This document shows, piece after piece, positions 24,372 through 38,711 of a stretch of 64,000 bases of DNA. Each line of letters begins with the position of its first letter. Within the stretch, counting starts at the first letter, position 1. Origin of the DNA: Hermatobates lingyangjiaoensis (Eukaryota > Arthropoda > Insecta > Hemiptera > Hermatobatidae); contig JAPFBL010000068.1 of the NCBI GenBank assembly GCA_026182355.1, forward strand, positions 10,577,001 through 10,641,000, in the 5' to 3' direction. The position numbers were made by a program, and so were the translations under genes. The notes beneath the pieces are model-generated. The model had not been told where the DNA came from and searched no databases. It saw nothing but the letters and a program-made list of their open reading frames with translations.

Positions 24372-27300
24372 GTGTGTGTGTGCATGTGTGAATGTGAGTG
24401 TCTGCAGGTATCTTAATAACTGAAAAAGTTATTATCACCACATTTCGCAATCAGAGAAAGAATATTTCTTTAGTAAATAATAAGATCCAATGCATGTGAT
24501 ACTTAACACCATCTGTGAGAAATCAGGAAAAAATAATCGTTACGCACTAAGTACCCAACTGTTACTGGACTTTATGAGGGTTAATCTGGTCAGAAATTCA
24601 ACTTTTTAATCCCTTTTAATTCAACCTTTCGAAAATTTATACTTTTATTTTTCAAGGCTTACAAAGAGTGTAGGAGTTAGATCGGTAGGTTAAATTTTCG
24701 AAACTTCAGATTAAAGATTTGAGTTTCTGAAGAGACCATTCTCATAAAGTCGAGCAATAGTTAGTTGCTTAATGTGTGTATCTTTCACTGATCCACAATA
24801 CGAGATGAATCTGCTAATAGTTTAAACGGACAAACTCTGCGTTTGAGACACTGATAAAAAAAATGGGCATCGTTAATTAAGTAATGTGAACTTCTACATG
24901 GATGACTTTGTAGATGCTCACTACGCCTAAAAGTTACTTCTGTAAAAGTTATAAGCGATAAAAATATCAACAATTGACACAGAAATAAACATTTTAAAAC
25001 AACTGATTTTTTGTATAGAAAATCCGACAACGTGGAAGTTTTATTGTCTACAACTTTATTTGTACATTTTTCTCTGTAAATTCATCTGAGAGTTCGAAAT
25101 CTTAAACAAATTTTTTTTATAATTTGTTTAATTAGCGTTTGGATTTCTTGACATTTGTTATTCTGTGTCAATGAAGTAGGTGTTCTTACCAAATAAGTGT
25201 TTTTTTTTTAATTACGAGTAAAATAAACATTATCCCTTCCTGCTTTCATGAGTATAAGTATACATTCGAATTATACATTTGAATTATATTCATACTTTAT
25301 AATTAGGTAAATGAAACATGCGGCGTCTCACATCTGATTCCTTTTATAGGTATTTAGATTTTAATATTGATTTTATTTGTTTTCTAGGGATCGCTGGGCT
25401 TAAAAACTACATTAAATAATTATATTACTGCTAGATTTTTTTTTTAATATCATGATTATTTTAGACTTTATTGTCAGATTAATATTGATTTATATAGTGA
25501 ATATAAATTTAATGAAAGAGGCAATCTCACCAAGTACACGTCACAAAATTCGTAAAGCCAGAGGTTATAACAGGCTGTGGTGACGACAGGGAAGTCGTAG
25601 GTGACGAAGCCCTTGTTGGCAGACTCTACTGCTGCAGCCAAGCGACTTAACATCCACATGTCCATGTTACTCTCACCTCCTACCACCTAAACACCAAACA
25701 GAGAACAAGTTCAACAACCTTGAGTCCTTGAGAGATAAGTGAACAGAGCTAGTGAGATTAGAGCGACATTCATCAAGTCCAGATTGTGGATTGAAAGTGA
25801 GTCAGGTTGCTTAGGTTTCAACTCCAATTTGGCTTCGATAAACTGGAATCAAAACAACTCTCCCATTTAATCTTCTGATTGTTCAGTGAGTTGTTAGAAA
25901 TATTCATCATAGTAAATATTCTGTTCTAAAAAAAAACAGCTACATAACTTACTCCTCTGTTTTGCCAGAAACTGTGGTTCATCTGATGACGGAAAATGCC
26001 CTGAATGAACTTCATCGTGTTTTTACCACATAGAACTTTCATTTTATCTAATCAGCCTTGAATGGTAACGCTAGCCCCCCTTCTCCTTGAACTGTAATAT
26101 CTATTTGGTAATTCAGGTGCTCAAAACATACATAAAGTGATTAACTTATAGCAAGGTGATGTGACAATGTGATGTAAGTTGACACTCATTCCGTACTAAT
26201 TAGTTTGTATGTTGTTGAAATTTAACATGTTTCTTTATTCAAAGTTATCTATTTGTTTTCTCATTCCTCTACATCAGGCTACTCAATGTTTAAGCCACCA
26301 ACAGAAAGAAATTTATCTGCACAGTATTTACTTTAAAGCTCTTTTGAGTGAAATCAATCTAATCTATTTTATTGAAAGATAATAAAACTGTTAAGTATGT
26401 TAAGGATTAATTAAGAAAATTAATATTAACACCGTTATAAAATGAAACTCTAACAGAACAAAATAAACCGAAAAATAATATAACAGGGGGGTATACTTGT
26501 TAAAGTGAGATAAGATACTTCGGAACGTTTCAGAATTATTACCTTCAGAAATAAACTTTCAAGCCTAACAAGGTTTTGTAGTCATCAACTAGCTGAATAA
26601 TAGAAGGGATAGGGAAAATTTATACAAATATTAAAGAATAATTTTATATACTAGGAATATTGAAAATAATTAGGTATTTAGAAGAGGTACCTTAACGGGT
26701 GAATGTGTGAGAATTTGAGAGATGTGGTTGTACCATCGCTGAACGTTAGGCAATCCCTTCAAATCACATCCTTTGACCTTTAGATGAGTCACCAGGTCGG
26801 TGAAGGATGCACCGCTACCATTCACATAGCTTTTTTCACCTAGAGTCTCATTCAACTCTTTAAGGTCTACCTTTGCCAACTCCAAGGGGAGACCTGACCA
26901 CATATCAGACCTAAGATAGGTAAGTGAGAATTTCATAGCGTTCCAAATTTTATTGCAAAAAAAGCGATAGCCTTGTACTCTCAATATATCAAGATTGATA
27001 TCTCTCGCTGAAACAGAAACCGGCAATTTTTTAATGATCATTAACAGAGGGACAATACATATAACAAAATCAGGAGCATTGGTTTGAATAATGTAATTTT
27101 TATTTTTCCAAACTGAAAAAAACATTTATCTGAAAAGCCATTAGACCCTATAAAACTATAAAAATATTAATGTTTTTAAAGTAATATCCTTTTGTCTATT
27201 ATTTTTTAAATCTATAAAATAAATAGCAATGGACATATAATAATAATCATGACAACAACCATAAAGTAAAGCATTTAATTGTTATACTTTTCTTAAAAGA

Positions 27301-30300
27301 TATATAATTAAATTTTTCGTCTCTTTTTTCAAAACCTTGTTTTTAATCTCTGAGCCATATATCGTTTTATTCTTGTAAAATCAATTATCTCTGAACCTTC
27401 TTGGTAGAGAATACCTTTACTACAGCACACACTAAAAGGTTATCATACCTCTATAACATCACTAAAATTTCTTAATATGAAAGAACTTAACTTAAGATCA
27501 TAGTTGAGAAAAGTGATTGATTTTTTTAATGGGGCATAAATATATATACTTTATTTTCATTGGTGATATTTTAATTAATAATTAATTACAAGAAGTATTT
27601 TTTATACGTATTTATTAAGATTATTTAATTTTTAAAATTAAACTATCTTTTCTTAATCATGATCACAAGATTATCTACTGTATTGATTGATTTTTAATTG
27701 AATATCAGATAAGCTATTTAATGTATATAAGTTCAACAGTGTTTTATAAACAGTGGCCTCTGGGAATGAATGGAAACGAATGCATGACGTTAATGATGAT
27801 AACTTTCAATTCTCTATATGGATGGAAATGTTTGTTCCTAACTTATTGTTTAAACTTAATATAATTTTAAATATGAGTTGAAATTAATTGTAAAACTCTA
27901 AATATTGCTTTTGTTATCTTGATAATAAATATTCTCATCTAAAAGAATGTAATTTACAAGTTAATTCATTAACTGCCTTTCTAATATTTCCTTACATAAA
28001 ATTTGCAATTTCTTTACTAATTAGGAAATGGCCTGATTGATTTCACTGTAAAAGTCGATCATAAACACCATTGGTATGATTCAAAAAGTTATCATCCTCT
28101 TCAACTCATAAAAAACACTATAAATAGATTCAGAATTGACCTCTTGATAAATGGTCATATAATTTTTCAAGTACATTTTGTTATAGCGAATAACCCACAA
28201 ACGTTTATCTTCCCCAAGATCATATATACGATAGTTTAACATACTATCGTATACATACTGCTCTATCCAAAGTAATGAAAATCCGACTAGAAAGTCACGA
28301 GCATTGAACGACTGCAGTTCACACTTCTTCAATCTGTTTCAAAACTTCTCCATTTTTGACATCAGATTATGGAGTGGTTCCTAAACCAGCAGGGAAAATA
28401 TGACTTAATGTTAACAATTAACTATGAGGGAGAAGCAATACAATTATTCTATTTATCTTTATTTAGTTATATTCTAATTTTAAATCTCTGGCTTCAAGAG
28501 AAATTGATTAGTACCTTGCGACATGTATGCACAAAGGGCAAACCTGAGTGCATCAGCTCCGCACTCTGGTATACCGTTAGGATAGTCTGCCTTTTGACCC
28601 TGTCGTGCCTTCTCCACCTCTTTCGGGTCCAAATTACCACCTTCCAACTGTTTGTGCAACTCTTCTAAACTTATACCGTAGATAACATCCATCGGGTCAA
28701 TCACATTACCCAAAGATTTGGACATCTTCCTACCATGTGAGTCGCGGACCATAGGATGAAGAAATACTTCCCTGTGAAAAAATAAAGCTTTACATATACG
28801 TGAAATCTCCATTTTAAACCATAACAGCAATATTTTTTCACTTCAATCATTGTATCGTTAAGTATTATTTATCAAAAAATAAATTATACTAAGACATTTA
28901 CGACGTCAGGATGGATCACTTTACTATCAACCCTTCTGACAATTCTGAACGGAATCGCTGACAAAAAAAGGCAATTCGAATGAACATTATCTCACTAAGA
29001 TCGACAAAATTAGACTTACCTTGAGCACATAATTAATTAAGAAGTTACTCACTTGAAAGGAAGTTTATTCATTAATCTTTGTCCAAAGAACACCATCCGA
29101 GCTACCCAAAAAAATAATATATCGTGACCAGTTTCTAGAAGTGAACTAGGATAGAACACGTTGAGTTCTTCAGTCTGCAAGAAAAAGAATTAGTCATTAA
29201 AAGTACAGAAAATATCAGATTAAAGATTAAAATAATGTCCAGGATTTCATTCCTACTTAATTAATGCTCTTTTTAAGGATTAAAAATAAAGTAATCGAAA
29301 AATCTAAAATAACATCACTTTTTTTAAATTACTTTTCATTAAAAAAGTAACACTTTTTTCAAGTATAATTTTCTGACTCACAATTAAGAAATATAGAGTA
29401 AATATTGTACAATATTTGGTAACTTCTTTCTAAAAATGACAGTTAGTTAATTATTATATTATTATGCAACTGGTAACTGAGAAGCAACTGTTATAAAAAT
29501 CAGGAACATTCAACATGAGTAAACTAGATCGAGGGATATTTAATCTGATTCCTCGTAGTACTGTGTTCAAAGAAAGTTTATGAAATAATTAAAATAATGG
29601 AACTGTTGGGCTTAAATGTTTTTATGTTTACGTTTTTACTATTTTTGAAATGCTAAAACGCATACTCACGTCTAGCATTAACGCACATTTACATGTAATC
29701 AATATCTGAAATATTTATTTATTAAATATTTGTAATATAACAATTTTGCCAGATTTTTTAGGACAAAATATATCAAAGAATATATTGATACCAATTTCCT
29801 GTAAATAATGGTAAAGGTTAAGAACAATCATTACCTGGTTAGGCCAGCCGAAAATTGAAAAAGGGAATATGGCTGAGGAGAACCACGTGTCCAGTACATC
29901 CTCGTCCTGCTTCAGGGCGATATCTTCTGCGGGGACACCAAACCTGGTCGCTGCTTTGGCTTTAGCTTCTTCTTCCGTTCTACCACTCACCCAGTATTCA
30001 TTGTCCAGTTCCTAAAAAATCAATCGAGCAATCGTCCTTATTGATTTTCATTAGATTGTAAAAGTGAAATCAAAAGAGTAGTGGCATAAAAATTATAATT
30101 ACCAGGAAACTGTAAAGGTTCAAAGTGAAAAGTGTTACTATAATATATGATTCCTTAAATTAATTATTTCCTGTTTGGAGGAACCTTCTTCACCACTCTG
30201 TAGTTTCGTAGCTTGTCTATCTTCAAAAACATAATAGCTGTTGCTTTTGATTTATCTTACTTGCACTCTATGCCCTAATATATATTCATAATTGTTTTCA

Positions 30301-30895
30301 CTTTTTTTATACATTCTTATGAGGCAAACTGATAATGTTCTAAAAACTAAATCTATTCTATTTTAATTTTCTACTGTTTTTTCGTGCTTCTACTTCATGT
30401 GTCTGTTTATTTCTATCGTTTATGTATTTTCAGCTACAATCCTTGCTTTTAAGTCGATAGAATTTTAGTGAGTCAGGTTCATAACCCATATATTTAATTT
30501 ATAGTTACAGATCAATAGGTTTTTTTTGTTATAATTCAAAGTATGGTTATGCTTTTGAATTGAATATAAACATTTATTCATGGCCCGTATATAACTTCAA
30601 TTCTAGGAACAGAGTTGGAAACAAACAAGTTGGAGAAACTGTTGAATGGAAAATATACTGGTCTGTATAAGTTACTAACAACCTCTATGGTACTATAACA
30701 GTATACCTTAATATTATAATGATAATTTTCATTGTCATTATATTGAAATTAGACTTGATACAAAACTATTTTACTAAGTAACTAAATATATGATAATATG
30801 TTAGACACAATTATATTGCAAATAAGCATAAAATATTTATTCTAAATCTACTTTTTGGCTTAGTGAACATATTCCTGAGTGACTAAAATTTATCT

Positions 30896-30927
<32 letters not shown>

Positions 30928-32060
30928 ATAATATTGATTCTTTTTAAATCAAATATCGATTAGAAGGGAATAACATTATCACAGTCATATATGTAATAGT
31001 TTAAGAAAAAAAAAAAGAAGAAATATAAACTCATATAAGCTTTACAGACTTCCAAAGGAATGAACAATTAATTTCGTAACATCTTAATATTTTATGAAAG
31101 AAAGAATAAACAAGTGCAATGACTTCTAATATTTGTAAATAATTTAAAATTATTCAAAAACGTTTTAAATACAGAATTAAGTTTCGTTTTTCATAACCAG
31201 TTAACAATATATTTCATACAATTCTGTATGAATACTTTAATTATAATCATAGAACAAAGTCTTAATACAAACAAAAGCAACTAAATGAATAAGCTAAGCT
31301 TTTGGATAAGGATCATTCACCTGATTAGGTAACATAGAGCAACTGAAAAGCAAAGCAGCTTGCAAAGGGTCAAGGAAGGAATCTTACTGAATCTTGCAGG
31401 GTAGGATAGGCCAAAAGTAGTACTATATATATATATATAAAACCAACAGTTCGAACAATATATATCGTATATATTCGAACAACAGTTCGAAATATTGAAT
31501 TCTGTAAGTGTTCTTTTTATTCTCTTTTCTGTGTCGTGCTTTGTGTAATTTAAAGTTATATACACATATAACCTTTTTAGAGAAAACGATTCCACGAACT
31601 AAATAACTAAAACTACCAGAAATAACACAAACAAAAGAGATCACAAAAACTCACTTCTATATTTTGACTGCCGAGTCATCAAGTAGAATTTAATTCATTG
31701 AAGCTGGGGTGGTGGGAATTGGCGAGTGGCGACAAGGAGACTGCTGCGTTTACTAACCGAAAGCCTGTGATAATTCATGCGAAGGTTTGGCATTGTAGAT
31801 ACCAAAGCAACGTAAAACCATCACATTGGGTGCATTTGAAGAGATACACAAGATAAAAGAGATAAATACAAGAGGAGGGATTGTAAATAGGGTAAGAATT
31901 AAGATTAAATGAAGAATATATATATATATATAACAATATTTCACATAAACACGTGAAATAATAATCAATGATCAAACAACATTATAAAATGAAAAAAAAA
32001 AGACTAAGATCTGTCGACCGTAACAAGTGGTCAAGTTGTTGACCACTATATATATAGTTG

Positions 32061-32154
<94 letters not shown>

Positions 32155-35100
32155 AAGAATGGGTGCGAGCTACCAGTTGGAAAAGTAAGTGCACAAGATA
32201 ATTAAGTAAATACCTGAACACTCTGTTCATTGTGTTGCTGAAAAAATAAAATCAAATCTGTTAAAAGTTAAGGAGTGGAAATCACAATAAATATAACTAA
32301 TTGAATTCAGCTTGGGAAAATGTCGACAAAATTTTACGTGTTCCTGTCTTAGATTGTTAATCGAATTCTTTTTTACTCAATTATTGTATTCGATCTAAAC
32401 TTAATGAATGAATAATTCATATAAAAAGAATTTCAGTGATAGTTTTCTTTGTTATTGCAGTGTTTGTAGAAGGAAGTTGAAAACAACGATCCTGAATACC
32501 GTATTTTAAATCCTATAATTAAGTAAGGTAAACATATCTTTTTTTTTAAATAAATACCTATTAAAAGACTTTATTTTAAATAAAATCTCTTAATAATCCT
32601 GTTTCCACTTTATAGTAATTTCAATAATAAATAAAAGACATAACATTGCACCGTCTGCTCCTAATTTTATAATGCATTTTACTTATAAACGCCACATTTT
32701 GTCATATTTCAGTTTTCTTCACCCAAGTTACAGAAATAACATAATTAGAAAATATCTTTTATTATCCTATAGACCAGCAATAATGTATTGGTTTAACAAA
32801 CACTTATATTGGGTGACTACTTTGATCCTTCGAATATGAGTGAAGATTGAAATTGTGTAGGAAAACTCTCATCTGACATTATAAAGCTGACTGGACGAAA
32901 TAAAATCAATTCAACAGTAATCAGATTTGAATTCTACCAATTCAATTCTTGATTATTTGCCAAGGGTAGATAATAAAGTCGTACAATTTCGGTGGATTAT
33001 TTTCTGGTAAAGAATTATGGTTGGTTCTTTGACTTAAGACCTCAGGGTTGCACAGATTATTGCTGGTGGTGGCTGAGTTCTGAACTCTTTGGAGAGAGGT
33101 CTACCATGGGTCGTACGTTTTAAGCTACGAAATCGCCCTAATGTTATAAGACAACAATATAAGACAGGATAACAAACATATAATGAACATGTACACTGGG
33201 TCATACAGTGACAGGGAGTTTATCTCAGATGGTTTGGTGTGATAAATGATTTTCAATCTAAGCGTTGGCCAAACGTGGCCAAGTAGAGGGAGATCTAGAA
33301 AGCATTCTGCTTCAATGCTTAAGACATCGCAGACACCGACGAATACTGAAGTGAATTTTTAGAATTGTTTAGTTAATGCAAAGTGGTTAATATTCTTCTT
33401 TGATTATGACATTAACACATTATTTAATCCTATTCAACAATAAGATTAACAAATGTAAAAATAATGGTAAAATGAAATGATGAACATATTTGAGTACACA
33501 TGTCCACCAAGAGACAAATCATAGTTTGGAAGATGGATAAAGACGATATACAAGAAGAGAGCGTGAGAAAGATTACAACCATTATTACGACATTTACGAT
33601 AACATGAAAGTCATTGAAAAACCATTACCTTCCCCTGAGAGGATTTTCCTTTTACTGTAACAAAATAAGCGGGAATTCTGTGGCCCCACCAAAGTTGCCT
33701 TGAAATACACCAATCTCTAATATTGCTCATCCAATAGTTCCATGTTTTAATATGAACTTCTGGGACAATTTTTAAATCTCCTTTTTCTACAGCATCCATA
33801 GCCAGTTGAGCCATGATATCACAGTGAACATACCTGTGAGTCAAATACAATATTTAAAAATAATTAATTAAATTGTTGAAAATATTAAATCAATAAAACT
33901 AAACGACAATCCACTACTTAGAAATCTAATATTACCGGCAAAAAATAAAATATTTTGATCAGAAATAGGTTATATAAGTATCCCTGAAGACTGCAGAATT
34001 ATTTTCGATGCTTTTATTATAAAGTTAATCCTTGAGTACAACATGCAGCCTGGTATTCAGGACCAGAGTAATGTTCTCTTTTCTCCAAAAATAATTTATA
34101 AATGCACACAATCGCAGGTAATTGTGAAAAATCCTGCATTTTTTACTTCCGTATCATTTACTACAAAAAAAAACTGTATAAATTATTGTAGTTTCACGAC
34201 ACACATTTATAGGCCGCCTTTCGCATTCAATTTTGCTGTAGGGGTGGAGAATGTGGATCATTTATTACTAAATATCCATTTTAGCAATGGGCGAACTACC
34301 CTACATTGCTGTTCCTACAACTGGAGTCTTAAATTTTTCCATTCTTAAGTTTATTTGAATGCAGATTTTTTAACAAGTACGTGACAACATACATGCTCGA
34401 TACAAGTTGATACTAAATTAATAACATAATATACTACAAAAACAAAGAAATAATAAATTAAATAATATATAGTGAATGAGAAAACGTTAACTACCATTGA
34501 GGCTTGATCAAAGGTTCAACAACGTCTTTAGACCTCGAACATACTGGGACAACCATTGCATTATCCTCTGTTCCCCTGTAGAGGTTGAGTTCATTAAGGG
34601 CCTTGAGCACTGCCTTCCTTGCGTCGAATCTCTTCATGCCTGGTGAAGTGTTTGATACAATATTTAATCACTCAATGAATCAAATACATTAATACTTATC
34701 ATATAGACATTAATACCAAAATTTGTACAACCTGATGAATTCTGGGTGCTTGCTTATATCTTTATATATTCTAATTATAATACAATTTATGTCTCTGTGG
34801 AAAAGAGAACCATTGACACAGAAATTTGTGGAAGAAATGAAGAAAAACAATCTATATTTCTTTGAATATTCTTAATATTTGTAAGTACTACACTAACATG
34901 GTCAGTGACTAATTCTAAAACTATAGATATACACGTGATTTTAACTAAGTCTATGATACGAAAGAAAATGAAGATTGCTACAAGATTGAAATCTTTCATA
35001 AATATTCCTCATTCAACTATTCCTACCATTTATATTGCTAGCTTTGCAAATAATCATATTTAAAACAAATCTGAGAGTTTTTCACAAAGAAGGAAATGTT

Positions 35101-38100
35101 TTGTCAAATATGCGTAATAGTCAGTTGTTGATTTCAAATTGCTGGACATACAGTGTAATTTAAGTTTCTTAATATCAATTGTTGAAAACTGTAACTTCTT
35201 TTCATTCATTTTTAAAACCATAACTGCAAAAGAATCATAGTGCAATCCTGCCTACCGACAATCATCTGCCACCAACTCCAAAGAGTTATTATTTAGTTTC
35301 GGCTTTAATCAAACACAACGGTCATCGATGTTTTGATTTCTCCTTTGTTTTAATTTATTTTTTCTATATTAATACATACATAATTAGGACGAGGTATCGG
35401 CTGTCTAATCTAGCAGAGTAGGACTAAAATGAATCATGGTTACATCAATCTTTTAAGTTCAAATCAAACTCTCAATGCTGAAATACATATGAAAATTTTT
35501 TTCATATGCCTGAACAATAAAGAAAAATAAGAAACTATTAAAACATCAGCAAATAGAAATATAACAAATATCCAGATAATTCCATCATTTTTCCAAAGTA
35601 TATTTTGTCTCGACTCTACATTCATGGCATAAATGAGACTATTACGCAAATTTTTCGATATTTTTCTGTAAGCCAGAAATTAATTACTTTACTTTTTATT
35701 TGTTATTAACTATATTGTTTCTCCACATGAATTTCCTTTAAATGCTTTTTTTATAGTGTGCAATAATCCCTCAATATATGTAAATTTTAATATCATTAGT
35801 TGTGCAATCCGTAATTGTGTGGTATTTACTCATTCTGAGGTAAAATGGATAAACCAATGTGGAGACTTTTGTTGGTTTATCCTTTTTACCTCAGAAATTT
35901 TAATATATTTCTTGTTTTGAACTTCTGTAAACAATTTACATTTTGGTTCATAGCATGATAAAATGTGGTGAACCACATTTAATATCCTCATATTTAAGAC
36001 TCTTCTAGAGCTAAAAGGTTTTCTGTTGTTATCGCGAACAACCTTTATATATAGAAAAGGGAGAGGACAATCTCTTTCTGTTTCACACAAAAATGTAAAC
36101 GATTGTTACAATATTTAAAGATGCTTCTATCTTTTCCTAGTTAGTTAATGCAATATATTTGTATAGTACTGTGTATAGAAACTAATAGCATCTCCTGTTC
36201 CACCAATTCTTTTCAGCATTGTCATAGTTGAATTGTTAAAACAGAAAACCGCGTATCGTGATGTTTAAATATTAGTCTCTCATTGTATGTTCACAAGCTT
36301 ATGCATGGTGTAATTTAGTAAAAAAATTATACCAATACATTGGGTATGCACAATTACGTTAAAAACAAAACACAATAAACCTATAGCACAAACATTTAGT
36401 TGACTAAATTTAAACTAGTCCTCATAAAGAGATGATAACAACATTCTTCCTTTTTGAGCAATTTTTCTGCCTGGTTTAAATAAGTTTTCGACTATACTAT
36501 TGGTAAAAATGACCCCCTTGTGCAATGCCATTTGCAGTTCGTTCCTACTACCGATTCCTTCTTTAACAACGATTTCTAATCCAAATAAAATCAAAATAAT
36601 TTACTGCAAAGCTCTTAAGCGATTTATTTTTCAATAAATCGATTTTTAAACTATTTTTCCCAAGATTTGTTTGCACTATGTAAAAATGTTAATGTTGCAA
36701 TATAAATAAAACACTTACCTACAAATTGAGCACAATCACCAACAATAAGTCCATCTTCCGAAATGATGGTCAACATGGGTAAGTTGTGACGCTTTCCTAC
36801 ATCGTAGTCATTGTAGTCGTGGGCGGGTGTGATCTTTACTGCTCCTGAAATATCAACCCTTCTATTTAATTCAGTACATTCTTTATATCCTTTAAAAAGG
36901 ATAATAACACTCACAATCTTAAATTGTAATTGTAAATGCATTATTTATTCTTGTTTCAATAAACCTCTCGTAATAGTGAATTTGTAATTACAGTCTTATA
37001 TGTAGTACAGAGTACAATATTTTAAAAAGTGAAAATATCCTTCTGTACTTGTTTTACTCAGACTTAAACAATAGAAAAGCTATTTATACTGTTCATAAAT
37101 GTATATGTTGACATTTTTAATCAACTAACCTGTGCCGAAATCTCGATCTACGAAGTCATCGGTAACAATAGGTATTTTTCTATCGCAGAACGGGTGCTGA
37201 ACATATCGACCATGGAGATGCTTGTACCTGGAAATTTATATATGTTAAGTAACACTCCAATATGTCGTAAACATATAAAATTCACCTCGTTATATGTTGT
37301 ACAAAGTTATGTAGAGAAACGTTTATAGTTATTACATGCTAAGTAAAGAAGAATGGATGAGATACCAGCACTAAGGCGCGATAAAAATTGTCATCCTCAA
37401 TGAAACAAGCTGACAGGGTTCTTATTCATATTGATTTCTGTTTTTAATCATATATATATATCACTCAAAATTCGAAAAAAACGATCCAACCTGGACGCAA
37501 ATCAGCTCAAAAACGAAAAAAAGCAACACACAGGGAAAGAGACACACTAACTCAAATTTTCGGATGATCCCTCTTCAGGAGAAAAGAGAATGGGCGTGCT
37601 TGGTCGCCCATTCTCTTTTCTCCTGAAGACGGATCATCCGAAAATTTGAGTTAGTATGTGTGTCTCTTTCCCTGTGTGTTGCTTTTCTTCGTTTTGGAGC
37701 TGATATATATATATATACTTTTTTTCGTTGGAAATACGATCCAAAACGGACAAATATAGTTCAATATAAACAAAGAAACATAGAGAAATCAGAAGAACAC
37801 ACTTACAGTCTCTAATTTTCGGTTTGAACCGTCTTCAGGAGAGATAAGAGAGGGAAACCAAGCGCACTGGATCAGAGACGGTTGGAGACCCTCTGATTGG
37901 AGGGTCTCCAACCGTCTCTGATCCAGTGCGCTTGGTTTCCCTCTCTTATCTCTCCTGAAGACGGTTCAAACCGAAAATTAGAGACTGTAAGTGTGTTCTT
38001 CTGATTTCTCTATGTTTCTTTGTTTATATTGAACTATATATATATATCAAATACAAGAACAATGGAAAACAATGAAAATGGGAAAACAAGACTAAGATCT

Positions 38101-38673
38101 TTCAACCGTAACAAGCGGTCTTCGTCAGAGTCAAAAACCCAACTGACTCTGACGAAGATCGCTTATTACGGTTGAAAGATCTTAGTCTTGTTTTCCCATT
38201 TTCTTATTGTGGTTTGATCATTGATTGTTATTTCACGTGTTTATGTGAAATCTATATTTATCAATTTCACGTGTTTATGTGAAATCTTTATTTATCAACA
38301 GTAATCAATTATCGTTTGTGTGATAGATACATAACCAATAAAAGCAGAGGGCTGCTCCGAAGACCGGCGGTCATCTCCTTTAGTATGTGCTTTCTATGAA
38401 TCTAGTTTATTTATATATATATATATATATATCCACTTAAAATTCGAAAAAACGATCCAAACTGGACGCAAATCAGTTCACAAACGAAGAAAAGCAACAC
38501 ACAGAGAAAGAGACACACTTACAAACTCAAATTTTCGGATGGGTTTTCCTGCCGTTGTGTTTCCGGCGTGCTTGGTCGCCCATTCTCTCTTTTCTCCTGA
38601 AGACGGATCATCCGAAAATTTGAGTTTGTAAGTGTGTCTCTTTCTCTGTGGGTTGCTTTTCTTCGTTTGTGAA

Positions 38674-38711
<38 letters not shown>

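Larger units (their letters stand above)
23029..25530 (-). other. VARS1: ValRS intron 15: hammerhead relic and microsatellite
   Basis: A 2.5-kb intron. It holds a decayed hammerhead-like sequence (23,297-23,335) and a long (TG)n tract (24,310-24,382), both listed separately. The remainder is AT-rich and featureless. Confidence 0.55.
30012..33628 (-). other. VARS1: ValRS intron 10: microsatellites and a family A relic
   Basis: A 3.6-kb intron with (TA)n at about 30,897-30,932 and a long (TA)n-(GA)n tract at 32,046-32,152. A truncated family A hammerhead end at 31,933-32,045 is listed separately. The stretch 33,000-33,360 is less AT-rich but I could not assign it. Confidence 0.55.
37470..37700. 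mobile_element. Inverted hammerhead pair, family B copy 1
   Basis: A long near-perfect palindrome in ValRS intron 6. Both arms carry a hammerhead core, joined through CCATTCTCTTTTCTCC-type sequence, and short (TA)n tracts lie outside. The arms diverge only at a few bases, so they were made recently or are kept similar by gene conversion. Confidence 0.7.
37756..38036. mobile_element. Inverted hammerhead pair, family C
   Basis: A 280-bp, almost perfect palindrome centred near CTCTGATTGGAGGG. Each arm ends in sequence around ATATAGTTCAATATAAAC and carries one complete hammerhead. The (TA)n tracts touch the right end. The arms look identical over at least 100 bases, far longer than the ribozyme needs. 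Confidence 0.75.
38082..38290. mobile_element. Inverted hammerhead pair, family A copy
   Basis: Two family A ends head to head, separated by only TTTGGGTTTTTGACTC-type spacer sequence (- strand reading). The right side continues to GTGGTTTGATCATTGATTGT and the terminal palindrome TTTCACGTGTTTATGTGAAA, which occurs twice in tandem at the right end. Confidence 0.75.

Noticed and set aside
24197..24450. Overlapping - strand open frames rich in Thr-His
   Set aside because: They translate the (TG)n microsatellite and have no coding signal.
28081..28332. 83-codon - strand frame in ValRS intron 13
   Set aside because: No recognisable domain, low complexity typical of AT-rich DNA, and no splice signals linking it to exons.
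31982..32230. - strand frame with Ser-Leu and Tyr-Ile runs
   Set aside because: It is a translation of the (GA)n and (TA)n tracts.
37756..38036. Bacterial-type terminator hairpin
   Set aside because: The palindrome is 280 bp, lies in an animal intron and carries ribozyme cores.
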